NCBI GenBank assembly: GCA_025765615.1
Contig: JAIVFJ010000174.1
Coordinates: forward strand, 1 to 64,000
Direction: 5' to 3'
DNA: 64,000 bases
Source: Zopfochytrium polystomum
Lineage: Eukaryota; Chytridiomycota; Chytridiomycetes; Chytridiales; Chytridiaceae
Positions 45,101 to 59,639 of the stretch are shown here, one piece after another. The notes below the pieces were generated by a model, which ran no database searches, was not told the DNA's origin, and saw only the letters and a program-made list of their open reading frames with translations. How positions within the stretch are numbered: the first letter of the stretch is position 1; each line of letters starts with the position of its first letter. Position numbers and translations under genes: made by a program.

Positions 45101-46584
45101 CGACTCTGTGAAAGTCGTTCCAGTCAGCATTTGGCGCACGATTTTCATGGCGAACCAGTGGAACTCACTTCAGGTAAGATGGAGCGCCTGTGCACTCCAC
45201 GCACTCTGACCGCCGGATCTGTGACAGTGCTACCGAAAAGTGTCGATGGAGTTTCTCCTCGTGTGGACTTACTTTTTCCTCGACGGGCTGAACATCAAGT
45301 ACGCCGCGACGCCCCAGCCAAACATTCGGAACTTGTCGCCTGGAGCGAGAAGCCCCGTTTTGGTCTTTGCAATTGACGCTCTGATACTCTTGTTCTTTGT
45401 GGCTATCCAGGTGACGCCTTTCCTTTTTCCTGTCTAAGAAGTTGGATCATCTGATTTCGAGGAAAAAGTATACCTTCAGGTTCCTTGTTTACGACCGATT
45501 TTATCGCGACCGCCTTCTTCAGTACATGGATTTGCTTTCAACAGCCAACGTGAGTCTGATAATTTTTGACGAAAAGTGCCACGGGTACTACATACACGGA
45601 CGATCGGTTCATCCAATGGCCGACACCGACATCAACGAGTTGAACGAAAATCTCCGAAAAGAAGAGGTTTGACGGGGCGTTGAAATCTGCCTGCCCACCA
45701 GTTTCGTTAATCGCAAGTACAGAACGACATGGTTCCCGCGAGAGGGCTCATGGACACTGATCAGCAAGCATTCGAGATTTTTGTGACTGCATCCCTTAGA
45801 TCGACCTACGATAAAATCTACAGCATTGTCGTTGGAGAGGTAACTCACATTAATCGTGTAAGACTCAGTGACAGCGGAACTCCTTTCACTGTTGTAGAAC
45901 AGCCAGATTGACCCCAAACTGTCTGGTCGGCTAAGTAGGTTTCCGCTTCTGTAAGGTTGCCGACCTGACCATTACTTTCGAAAGAACACCTTTCCACACT
46001 GAAAGCAAGTGGGCGACCGAAGAGTGCAAGCGAAAAGTCTGTAAAGGCGTATCAGACAATCAACAAGTTTCTGTGCACATTTTTCGACCGGGTAAATGGC
46101 AGTTAGAGTTTGCTCTCGCCAACCCTTGACTCATTAATCCCTGCCCAAAAGAATATCAAGGAATACCCTTACGCCATTAGAGACAAGTCTTACTTTGAAA
46201 AGTTCCTCGGTGCTGTGCCGGAAGTGACCCAAGGATCGGTGTTTCTTAATGGTAAGTCACAAATTTCTTTCCGCCCCAGCCTCTTCGCCCCAACCTCTTC
46301 GCCGTTTGGCTGATTCGTCTGCATTTTGCATGTTTGTTTGTTTTTTTTCCCCTTTCCGGGCAGACACGTACGGGTTCTCGCGGGTGCTGATGCGCGGGCT
46401 CGAGCCGGCGCTGCTAACGTGCTACGCGCTGATCTTCATCGGGGTGGACATATCGACGGGGTCAGTGTCCGCAGCGGCAGTAGTGGTGTACCTGCTCGAC
46501 CTGGCGCTTTGTTTCCTGCGCAGGCACGTCGGGGAGCGCAACATCGCCGACAAGACGATCCTCGACTGGAAGTTTCTCGTCTAA
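42157..46584 (+). CDS. TMEM67: TMEM67 / meckelin, ciliary transition-zone receptor
   Basis: Membrane protein of the ciliary transition zone (MKS module; Frizzled-like in animals). Twenty exons: 42157-42268, 42317-42682, 42741-42956, 43012-43316, 43368-43463, 43501-43655, 43716-43803, 43853-44069, 44131-44320, 44368-44491, 44541-44705, 44761-44949, 45000-45173, 45228-45410, 45439-45666, 45723-45839, 45907-45950, 46010-46091, 46152-46251 and 46364-46584. The CDS is 3372 nt and closes in frame to 1123 aa. An N-terminal hydrophobic segment (about 66-90) precedes a Cys-rich ectodomain with repeated CxC motifs. The ectodomain then shows LPWLFY and RRFFLIDNISG. Membrane helices begin near residue 625 and include YWLIFYKAQ and SIWRTIFMANQWNSLQ. 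The cytosolic part carries GYYIHGRSVHPMADT, and the tail ends KTILDWKFLV; all are meckelin hallmarks. A basic extension of about 60 residues precedes the signal-like helix. Confidence 0.95.
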
Positions 46585-46662
46585 GATTGATATTGCATGG
46601 TGTGTGGGCACCAAATTTTTCATTTTGCACCATCGATAAATATATATCGAATTCACAACAAC

Positions 46663-46683
46663 AAAAAAAAAAAAAAAAAAAAA
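46663..46683 (+). promoter_or_regulatory. Poly(dA:dT) tract before PRP4
   Basis: A run of 21 A ending 17 nt before the PRP4 start codon. The whole meckelin-PRP4 gap is only 116 bp, so this is most of the PRP4 promoter or 5'UTR. Confidence 0.5.
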
Positions 46684-46700
46684 CTTTTCCAATCATCATC

Positions 46701-49962
<3,262 letters not shown>

Positions 49963-49978
49963 TAAAATACACGTCTTC

Positions 49979-52113
49979 TCATAGCACAGTTTTCATTTGG
50001 GAAGGAATTTTGCTCACTGATTTTGTTGGTAGTGTTTCCAGCATTCTGATCAAGCTTCCAAACAGTGACCGCGAGCAGGCACTAACAAAGGAAACGACCC
50101 TGCCGTAAGGCGTGGCAGATTCATTTGACGGGCGGCTCATCTCTGCTCGCAATGCAAATACTTCGCAGCTAGTCGGCATGTCAAAGTTTATAACCTTCAA
50201 CAGCGGCACATGAACATGTAACATTGGTGCCAACAAGGGGGAGGACTAAACTTACCACTTCTGCTTGACACCGTATCCTGCCCAGATCAACACCGGCCTC
50301 GGCCACAACCAGTGCCTGCACCCGTCCTGAATTCAGCAACCCCACCAGGGCCGCCTGCTCACTCTCAGACGCGTGCGCTGTCAACGACTCGGCTTCCACT
50401 CCTACATTTCCCACCAAAAATTCCGCCACTTCATCCGCTGCCGCCGAATCCAGGACGAACACGAGGGCGGACCGCGCAGACGATCGCGTGCTGGCGCCCG
50501 GGGGAACAGCGCTCGAGGGTGGAGGGAAAAATTGCGGGTTGTGAAGCACTCGGCGGAGAAGCACGTGTTTTTGGGTGGGCTGCTCGACCCACATGAGGGT
50601 GTATCGCGCTGTCGTGGGAAGCCGTGGAAGGCCTGTGCTGGGCGGGGCAGATGGTATTGTGTGGTTGAGTGCTTCAGAGGAGGCTGCCGCGATCTCGGGA
50701 GGTGGTTTTTGGTGTTTTGCGGTTGTGCTGGTTGTCCCTTTCCGAGCTGATGTTCGAGAAACATGATTTGTTGCCGATCCAGTAATGCGGATGACGCCTT
50801 CGCCAGCAACAGCGAGCACCAGGCGGCGCACTTCCTCGTCCAGCTGCGAGTCTGCGGTAACGATCACCTGCAGCGGTTTTCGCTCTTCCGGCGTAATCCC
50901 AAACGCGTCCTTCCGGCGTCGCCGAAACCGCTCCACGCATCTCACCGCGTTCCGCCACCCGCCCTCCCTGACGAGCAGCGGCGCGTCCACGAGCAGGACC
51001 GACACGACGGCGCAGCACAGATCCTCCATCGGCCCGGCGCCACCGCCGCCGCTGACTCCCTCGACCAAGCTCCACACGCGGTTCGGCGTGCCGACCAGAA
51101 CCTGGCAGCCGCGCCGCATTCGGTGCAGCTGCGTCGCGCGCGGGGCGCTGCCGACCGCCAGACACGTGCGCACTATCGGCACGCCCTGCGCCAGCCGCTT
51201 CGCGTGCGCCTCGATCCGCGCCGCGGTCGCGCGCGCCGGCGCTAGCACGACCGTGTACGGCCCGCGCTGGTGTGGCGTCGCGGGCGCGCGGGACTGCGTA
51301 AAGAACGCGGACACGCGCGCGCTCGTGGCGACGGCGGCTGCGAGGAGTGGTGTGAGGTACGCGGCGGTGCTGCTTCCGCCGACACTGGTCGCGACGATGC
51401 TGTGGCCGGCGAGCGCGGCGGGGAGGAGGTGCTGCTGGAGTGGGGTCGGTGTGTGGTGCGGCGAGAGCGAGAGGTTGGTTTGGAGCTGGGCGGGGAGCGG
51501 GAGGTCGGCATAGCGTGTGATTGGGGTGATTGTGACGATGGCGTCGGAGTCGGACGGTGGGGACGCTTGAGGTCTCTGCGGATCAATTTTTAGCAAGTCG
51601 ACCGTCACGCCGTTGGTCTTGTTGGACGCGCCGGATACGTTTGCAAGTCGGGGAGACCAGTCGAGGAGGCTTGAAAAGGCGAGCGTGGCGTCGATTTCTA
51701 GCGACGGCGTCCATTGGATTGGGAAAGCCCGGCGGGTCGTGGTTGACGGCTCGGATTCCTGGTCTCGAGAGACGCCCAACGCGATGCGGTGCTTCCGGAA
51801 GAGTCGTGGGTTGGTTTGAGGTTGCAGCGATGTCAGGTACTTGTTTGTAGGCGCGGGGGCAGGAGAACCCGGCGGTGCATCGACCGTTGCGGCATCCGCC
51901 GCAGCGGCGTCGCCCAAGCGTCGCGATTTGCTGTGTCGGGGAACTTGAGCAGTGGCTGCGCGTATCCGCCGCCGTTGCCCCTCAGCCCCCTCGTCCACCT
52001 CGCCCTCCCCCGCCTCCACCGCTTCGTGCTCTGCGAGAAGGTTCGCCCCCTCCTCTGTGGGGGTGGCGGTTGCGGCGGCGGCATTGGCGGTGGCGGTGGC
52101 GGTGGCGGTGGCG

Positions 52114-52144
<31 letters not shown>

Positions 52145-52184
52145 CGGCTCTCTTCCGCTTGTCAGCCTTCCTCATCTCCCTCAT
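49979..52184 (-). CDS. Degenerate DEAD-box helicase-like protein
   Basis: Two exons, 50256-52184 and 49979-50194, close in frame to 714 aa. Residues 225-620 keep the DEAD-box layout: an aromatic and Q motif (YADLPLPA, then PTPLQ with Gln250), LxGHSIVATS, APARATAAR at the PTRELA position, TPNRV at TPGR, then QVIVTAD where SAT is expected. The RecA-2 half has ALVFVLDSAA, ALVVAEAGVDL, VVINFDMP and, at the HRIGRTGR position, LRAEMSR. Motif I is GGSST instead of GxGKT (about 268-272), and motif II is DAPL instead of DEAD (400-403). So ATP hydrolysis should be lost while the fold is kept. The reading frame is intact, which argues against a pseudogene. The N terminus is acidic and low-complexity. 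Start ATG 52184 was chosen as the first Met after the divergent promoter. Confidence 0.8.
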
Positions 52185-52329
52185 CTCCAATCTGAGCCAA
52201 TAATAAATACGCGTTGCAACTGCCTGCGCCACACAGTGGCAGAGAGACATCGACGGACTTGACCTCACGCACGCGAAGCTTCGCTCTACCCGCGCTCGTT
52301 TCTTTGGTAACCCCCCTCCCCCCCCCTTG
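52185..52329. promoter_or_regulatory. 145-bp divergent promoter
   Basis: The start codons of the DEAD-like gene (-) and paladin-like gene (+) are only 145 bp apart. The interval contains AATAAATACGCGTTGC (an ACGCGT word, the MCB element bound by MBF) and a C-rich run just before the paladin ATG. Confidence 0.5.
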
Positions 52330-55300
52330 ATGAAGTCGCAGCAGCAGGAGAAGCAGCCTGCACAGGCGCAACAACTCCAGCAGCAGATGCAACCTCCTCC
52401 CACCGCGCCAAAGCGCATTGCAGGCGTCCGCCAGCGGCCGTCAGCACCAGATCTCCTCGGCACCAGCCCTCAGGGCACCGCCGCAAACATCATGGCAAGC
52501 TCCCCGCCGCCCTCCTTTCTCTCGGCCTCGGGCGCATTTTCGCCCGGCAACTCTGTTTCGCGTAGAACCTCCCTCTCTTCGATTGCCGCGATGCAGCAGC
52601 GCTCGGTCGCGAACGCTTCTCCGCCGCTATCTACGCGATGGCCGCGCCCGTCGACTCCAGTCAACCCAGCGCCGCCCGCCAGCAACCCAGCCCGCATTGC
52701 CACGCGCATGGGTGGGATAGATGGGCCGTCCCCAGCCATCTCCCCTGTGGTGTCGGAGTCGGAGCTGCGACCGTACAGCGCGACGAAAGACGCCGACTCG
52801 CCCCCGCGTCGGCCGCGCTCGCTGCAAGAGATCCTCACCTCTGTCACGTCGATAGTGAAGAACCGCACAGGCTCTGTCCTTGCGCGGAAGATGATCCTCA
52901 AGAGCGATCATTTCGACACAGGCCTGCACGTCGACCAGGACTTTCACCTCCAAGGCGCGCCAAACTTTCGGATGACCGATTTCAACGTGTTTGGCGTGGC
53001 CCAGCCGACGGTGTCGGGAATCGCGACCATTCTGACGCTGCTCGGCTGCCACCCCGATGGCGGAGGGACTCAAGAGACGATTTTTATCTCGTCGCGAGAG
53101 GAACCGCTTATTTACCTGAACTGGCGGCCGTTCGTGCTTCGTTATAGCGACAACCCGTTTCAGAATGTCAAGACCTACCAGGGCATTTCTAGCACTCGCC
53201 TGGAACAGGTTCGCAGTGCATCCATTCTCTTTCTTCTTTGTCCTTGACTGCTCTGTCCCATGGATGCTCCAGATGGAAGCAAGGCTGAAAGAAGATATAC
53301 TGAAAGAAGCTGAGCGCTACAACAACCTCCTCCTGGTCCATGATGAAATCGAGAATGGCCGAATTGTTCCGTCGTGGATTGCAGTTGGAGAGATTCGAAC
53401 TCCGCGAGAAGTATTTGACGGCATGAAGGCAAGCGGTTTCCGCGTGAAGTACACAAGGATTCCAATCAGTCCAGAGCAAGCTCCAGAAGACAGCTACTTG
53501 GACGAATTCGTAAAAGTTGTGAAACACGTCACCTTGGACGATCCCCTCGTGTTCAACTGTGGGATGGGTGTTGGAAGAAGTAAGTCTCTCATTTGGCAGC
53601 AACCTTTGCTTCAACTAAATACTGGATTCAGCCACCTTTGCAATGGTGGCCGCCGTTCTTTGCCGAAGAGCGCAAATGCTTGCCATTGGCGATGTCGAGA
53701 CTCCGATAGTTGCTCCATTTTCCTCGAAAGACTCTTGGCTTGGTCCAACGGATAACATTATTTTCGACGAAGTTGCGAGCCAGAATCGGGCGATACTACG
53801 ACTTGTCTATGTTCTGGAAAAAGGTGACCACCGTTCAACTTTCACGGAGCTAAATTCTCTCTTTTCGTCTTTGCAGGTTTCACAAGCAAGGCTTCAACCC
53901 GATCTGCGATTGAGTGGGCTCTTGCACGAGGCCCCTTAATTGACGACCTGAAGAATGCTGTTCTCGGAAATTACCAGCACATTCTACAGCTGGTCAGTGT
54001 TCTGCAAAACGGTTCAGACAATAAGAAAATTCTCGATGAAGCAATCAATCGATGTAAGGATCTTATTTGAGAAACCCCCATCTGAATCTGCATAAAACGC
54101 TTAGGCGATTCGATGACGAATCTGCGCGAAGTCATTCTGCTCCACCGGGTTAAATTCTCAGACACCGGGGCCGCCAGTGAATTGGAAAAGGCAATGGGTT
54201 GCCTTGAGCGATACTTTTTCCTTTTGGCTTTCACTTCATACGTATCCGAAAACATCGAAGACAATTTTGCTGTGACCTTTCGGAGCTGGTTAAATGGTCG
54301 AGAAGGTTGGAACACCTCGGCTCTACACGTACACACATTGATGCGTTGATTTCAGAGATTACCCGAATGCTGGAGTACCTGCGTCGAAAAGGAGCACGTC
54401 TGGAGCTTTTCCGCCCGGTGGAAGACCTTACGCTTCTCTCGGAGAATCCGTCTCTTTCTTCGAGGATTTTATACAACTCCGAACGTCCGATGACCAATGA
54501 ACTGGAAAAATTTGTGATACGGGTGCGAATACAAAAAATCTGGCCAGGATTTGATTTTTAATATTTCTGTTTCTAGGGACGCCAAGGATCAGTTCTGGTT
54601 CAGCACACAATCCTTAAAGCCGATCATTGGCCTCAACAACAAAGGTCGACTCAGATTCCTATCGAGGGGGCATCGAACATGCGGTATAGTGCTGATTTTA
54701 ATCTGCACATGCGATCGGCTGTTTCTTACGGCCTCTGGTTTCTTTGTCGCAGTAAGATTCCTGGGTGGCCAATTTTCGGCGTTGCACAACCAACCATCCA
54801 AGGCTTGAAAACTGCCGTCAGCGTTCTCACTGGTCAGCAAGGGAGCACTGACGTTTCTGTCCAAGTCGAAGCCAAAAAGATGGTGGCGTGGATTAACTTG
54901 AGAGAAGAACCGATGTGTTACATCAATGGTAACAGAGTTGATTAATAATGGTTCGAGTTCACTACTGATGCCGTTGGCTCCAGGTCAGCCCTACGTTCTT
55001 CGAGACCAAACACTCACCCTTAGAAATATGAAGTCGTACTCTGGCATCACGGCAAGCCGATTGGAGCAAATTGAGTTGCGCTTAAAGGAGGACATTCTTG
55101 CTGAATTACAAAATTTCGACAACCGAATTCTCGTTCACGCCGAAGCGGCTGACTCTGCCATCGTTCCCATTTGGGAGGAGTGCCTACCCCAAAACGTATT
55201 AACATTGAGAGAGGTCATTGACCTCCTCAAGCGCGAAAACGACCCTCTGGAGCTGTATCGCATTCCTGTGACTGCCGAACAGGCGCCGGATGACACGGAT

Positions 55301-57858
55301 TACGACAACCTACTTCAAGTCCTTTCCAAACTGGATTTAAAGGACACTGCCGTTGTTCTGTAAGTCAAACCATACCTGTAGAGACGTGAAAGTGACCTTC
55401 TGTTCTAGAAACTGCCAAGTCGGTCTCGGTCGCTCAACAACGGGGACCATCATTGCGTCTTTGGTCCTGCACTGGCTGCAAGGCCTTAAGCCGTTGGATC
55501 CCCCTCCAAGCGACGCGGACGAGCCTGTGACTCCCCAAAAGCCCCTGAACTACCAAGTCATCCATTCACTGATGCGTGTCATTCGTAACGGCACAGAAAT
55601 CCGTCACTGGGTGGATTTGACCATTGATCGTTGCTCCATTCATTCTACAAACATCCGAAATGTGATCGACACGTGGAAGCAGACGGCCGAGAGTGAGACG
55701 AACGACCGTTCCCGAAAGCGGTCGGTGAGGAAGGGCCTTTCGTCGCTCAGGAGGTACTTTGGACTGATTGCCTTTGCGGCGTACTTGCGCTCCATTTCGC
55801 CGAACGAGCTTTCCGCCGGTCTTGAAACGTTTAAAAGCTGGATGGCGAGAAGAAAGGAGTTTACCACAATGCTGGAGGAAATGGAGAGGGGTGGGCTGCA
55901 GTCTTTAGTACCGGTGGAGCGTTTAAGCCCAGGTGAGCTTGACTGATGCGAATATACCAGGAAATGGCAACTTACAGCCTTTGTCACAAACAAGGCGATG
56001 GAATTGCCTTGACCGACGAGGTTCTGGAGGTTGTCAACAACAGAACTGGTTCTGTGTTAGCGCAGCAGACGATTCTCAAAGTGGACGTCTTCCCCGGCGC
56101 CCAGAAGCTATCGCTCACTGACCGAATCGACGGTTCGCAATGATCGCGTCGATTGCTTTTCAAATTTTTTATGTTTAGTCGTCTAACTCATCACCTTTCA
56201 GGCGCACCCAACTACCGAAAGATCGACCTCGGTGCTCTATTGGAGGCGGCAAAGGGCAGCAAATCGTTGGTCAACGAGCTTTCCGTTTACGGAATTGGTA
56301 TGCCGCGAAAGCATGCTATCACAGGAGCACTCGAACGAGTCGGCGCTGGTCCGGGGGGACCAAAGCGGCTCTTATGGACTTCGCTTCGAGAAGAGCCCGT
56401 GATTTACGTCAAAGGTTCTGGAGCTTTTGTATTTGTTGTCAATTCTGCTCTTGTTATTAATACGTCAATTTTGAACTTTGTGTAGGTCGGCCGTTTGTTC
56501 TTCGACTGTTCCAAGAACCAATGAAGAACCTGGAAATCACTGGAATCGCGCGAGATCGCGTCGAGCAGATGGAAGAGCAAATGAAAGCTGACTGCATTGC
56601 AGAGTTGGAGAAGTACGGCGGTCGCCTGCTGCTTCATTCGGAGGAGCAAGTCGGGTCCGGGTTTTCCATTGTGGTAGGTGTTGATTGGGTGAAGCGTATG
56701 TTATTTTCAGCGGTGTTGTAATTGTGCATCTGATGAACTTATTATTCAATGGCCAGCCTGTTTGGGAGACGGTCAACATCGACGAGATTGAGACACCGCT
56801 GCAGGCTTATAACTCCATAGCAGCCCTAGGATACCAAGTCGACTACAAGCGCATTCCAATGTGAGTGGCGTTCAACAACGCTGAGTCCTACTCGGAATTG
56901 CTGACCTATTTGGAATGCTCTCTGTTCGCGATTGCATTCAGCACTGATGAGCAAGCGCCGATTCCCGACGTGTTTGACCAACTCGTGGACCGACTTGCCA
57001 GATTCGATGGCAATACGGACGCCATGTTCAATTGTCAAATGGGGTGCGTGCTTTCCTTTCTTCCTCTTGCCATACGGCACCTAATTCTTCGAATAGGCGC
57101 GGGCGCACAACCACGGGCATCGTCACAGCGTGTCTATTGAAAATCATCGTGGGGAACAAGGCTCTGCTTGAAACGGACGACGCATCCTGGGACAACTCGG
57201 TGCCAACCTCTGCAACCCTGACGGATGATGATCGCCTGCGGCAGCGGTACTTGGCGGGCGAGTACAAGATCATTCTGCAGCTGATTGCTGTTCTGGTAAA
57301 CGGCCGTCTGGCAAAGTCCTTGACAGACTTGGCCATCGACCACTGCGAGCACTTGCAAAACTTGCGAAAGGCGATTTACGATTACAAGCTTCGCGTCGAG
57401 GCAGCGGAGGTTGGATCCAAAAAGGTGCGTAGGATCCGTACTGTTCACCTTTTGTTTTACCTTCATTAAGTTTGCTCCATGACGTTCACCTAATGTTCCC
57501 CTGAAATTCAAAGTGGCACTCCATCCGGGAAGTCGGGCTCAACTACCTTATCCGGTACTTTTACCTCATCGTTTTCGCCGACTACCTCCTCGAAGAGTAC
57601 TGCGTGCCGCGCCCGGCCCGCGACGAGTACGACGGCGAAACGCCCATCTTTGGACTTGCCGACTACGGCGAGGAAGAAGCGAGCGACCTGACCGCCGCGG
57701 AAATCGCATCCGCCAAGCGCCTCGCGCGGCAGCGGAGGGTCAGCGCCAACAGCAATCGGAGCGTGCAGAGCAGCGACCGTCTCAAGTTTAGTGAGTGGCT
57801 GGAGGACCGGCGCGAGATCCAGAACATTGCAAAGAAGAGCAACCAGTCGTTGGACTAG
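52330..57858 (+). CDS. PALD-like: Paladin-like protein with three PTP-like phytase domains
   Basis: Seventeen exons: 52330-53208, 53273-53579, 53632-53823, 53877-54053, 54105-54305, 54356-54522, 54577-54683, 54753-54928, 54984-55359, 55409-55932, 55995-56132, 56202-56414, 56486-56673, 56757-56860, 56942-57043, 57097-57424 and 57514-57858. The CDS is 4524 nt and closes in frame to 1507 aa. The basic repeat opens with (N/R)RTGSVLxxxxILKxD, passes FGVAQPT and REEPxxYxN(G), and ends in a Cys-based P-loop. The three P-loops are CGMGVGRT, CQVGLGRS and CQMGRGRT, all with Cys and Arg in place. This family is related to bacterial PTP-like inositol-polyphosphatases and animal paladin; the likely substrates are inositol phosphates, phosphoinositides or phosphoproteins. 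The first 140 residues are disordered. The acceptor at 55994 is the least certain junction. Confidence 0.92.
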
Positions 57859-57869
57859 ACGAGTAACTA

Positions 57870-57875
57870 AATAAA
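57870..57875 (+). terminator. Polyadenylation signal of the paladin-like gene
   Basis: AATAAA 12 nt past the TAG stop of the paladin-like gene. The remaining 250 bp to the next stop codon (58130, -) is purine-rich and holds no gene. Confidence 0.6.
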
Positions 57876-58129
57876 CACACGTTGCGTGTGATATATTTTT
57901 CGATTTTTGGTTTTGTTACTTCCCCGGTGGGCTTCAGTGGAAATTTAAGACTGGAGCAAAGCGAAGCTGGGGTTGAGAGAGAGGAAAATCTAGTGAATGG
58001 CCACGATTCTGGCGCCAAAGAGGAGGGAGAGGAAGAGAGGAAGAGGAGACAAAGAAAGAGAGTAGAAGAAAGAGAGACTGCGTTGTAACAACAGGTTGGG
58101 AGCGGACAGAACAAGCAGGTTGCAAATAT

Positions 58130-59386
58130 TCAGAAGCGCTGAAGCTCCAGCGGCTCGACCAGCTCGCGACCTTTCAGGACGTCCAGCAGCAGATCGACCA
58201 AGAGCACGCCCGGGCCGGTGACCTCACCGAACCCGGATCCGTCGGCGGCGGCCGCATCCCCGCCGTGGTTCCCGTTGACGTCACCGCTGTGGTACGCGGC
58301 CGCGCCGGCGGCGCCGCTGCCGTCGTCGTCTTCAAAGAGAATGACGCCGATCACGCCCCAGCCCCGCGCGATCTCGGCCATGGCCTTGGCGTCGTACGCG
58401 ACGTCGAGTTCGTCCGCGTGCGGCAGATGCTGCTTCTCGGCGGCGGCGGCAGACGCTGGCGGCCGCCCGAGCTTGGCGCGCACCATCCCTTCGACGACTT
58501 GCACCATCTGCACGAGTGCCACCAGTGCGTGCGTCTGGAAGCTCTCCAGGAGATCGCGGTCGCCGGCGCCGGCGCCGGCTCCTCCTCCTCCTCCTCCTCC
58601 TCCTCCTCCTCCTCCTCCAGTCGTTGCAGCGGGGTCGGCATCAGTCGCGGCGGCCGTCGCGGTCGCCATCCCGCCGCCGCCGCGGCGCTTCATGGCGTCG
58701 ACGACGGCCCACAGCAGCAGCAACGTGCGCCCGGCGTCGCGCGCGACGGTCTGCGGCTGCGGCTCGATCGACGCGTCGGCGGACGGCGAGAGCGGGTGGT
58801 GCAGCGGCGGCGAGGGCGGCGGCGGCGGTGCGGTGGCCGAGGTTGGCGAGGCGAAGGAGAGGAGGGATGGGGTGCGTTTGAGGCGGAGGAAGAGCGACGA
58901 GAGGCGCGCGACGGGGGCGGCGGACGCGGCCGCGGCGGCGGATGTGGGCGTCGACGGGGTGTCGTCGGCGGAAGCGGAGGCTGTGGTCGGCGACTCTGGG
59001 GGTGGGGTTTGGGAGCGGGTGTCCGAGGCGGTGGCCGCGGCGGGGGAGGAGGGTTCTGCTGCTGCGGCGGCAGAGGCGGCAGAGGCGGCAGAAGCGGCGG
59101 CGGCGGCGACGGCGCGTTCTTCGCGGGAGCGCAGGATGGCGGCGCGGCGTGCGCGGCGGGCGTCGCAAAAGGCGGCGACGACGGGGCGGAAGTCTGCGAG
59201 GATCTGGTGCTGCAGGTCGATGGGGAAGGTGGAGGCGACGAGGGCGTCCTCGGCGGTGCCGCGGCGCGTGGAGTTGAGGAACTGGTAGAGCGCGACGGAG
59301 GTCGGCGAGACGACGGCGTCGGCGAGTGGGGACTGGGGCGGCGCCGTGATCGCCGCCGTCGCTGTTGTCGCTGTTGTGCTGGACAT
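58130..59386 (-). CDS. Hypothetical low-complexity protein
   Basis: Single exon of 418 aa from the ATG at 59386. Ala-, Ser- and Pro-rich, with a run of 13 glycines encoded by a CTC/TCC-type repeat (about 58570-58617). Islands of ordinary helical sequence are SVALYQFLNSTRRGTAEDAL, ARLSSLFLRLKRTPSLLSF, TLLLLWAVVDAMKRR, FQTHALVALVQMVQVVEGMV and GVLLVDLLLDVLKGRELVE. I do not recognise a family. A long open frame on the opposite strand is a by-product of high GC. It is convergent with the paladin-like gene. Confidence 0.6.
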   Translation of the reverse strand: MSSTTATTATAAITAPPQSPLADAVVSPTSVALYQFLNSTRRGTAEDALVASTFPIDLQHQILADFRPVVAAFCDARRARRAAILRSREERAVAAAAASAASAASAAAAAEPSSPAAATASDTRSQTPPPESPTTASASADDTPSTPTSAAAAASAAPVARLSSLFLRLKRTPSLLSFASPTSATAPPPPPSPPLHHPLSPSADASIEPQPQTVARDAGRTLLLLWAVVDAMKRRGGGGMATATAAATDADPAATTGGGGGGGGGGGGGAGAGAGDRDLLESFQTHALVALVQMVQVVEGMVRAKLGRPPASAAAAEKQHLPHADELDVAYDAKAMAEIARGWGVIGVILFEDDDGSGAAGAAAYHSGDVNGNHGGDAAAADGSGFGEVTGPGVLLVDLLLDVLKGRELVEPLELQRF

Positions 59387-59453
59387 AACGTTTTGCGGGC
59401 AGTGTGTGTGAGTGTGGCTGGCTGCTCTTTTTAAGTGTGGCGGTGTCTTGACC

Positions 59454-59486
59454 GTCTGTCTGTCTGTATGTCTGTCTGTCTGTCTG
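59454..59486 (+). repeat. (CTGT)n microsatellite
   Basis: About eight CTGT units with one interruption, 70-100 nt upstream of the 59386 start codon. It is the second such array in the window. Confidence 0.9.
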
Positions 59487-59639
59487 CCTTTGGCTCTTGC
59501 TGTTTTCAAGCTTCAAGCAGCTAACTAACTGTCCAGGCCAAGAAGTCGATGTATTGACTATTACTCCTCCTTGGACTTGCTAGTGGATCAAACTGGCCGC
59601 CACGCTGCACACAGCCAACCAGTCGTTGCAACTGTCCTT

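Noticed and set aside
58265..59434. 389-codon plus-strand open frame opposite the 58.1-59.4 kb gene
   Set aside because: Gly/Arg/Val-rich translation of the complement of a GC-rich gene; the minus frame has the ATG, helical islands and a better start.
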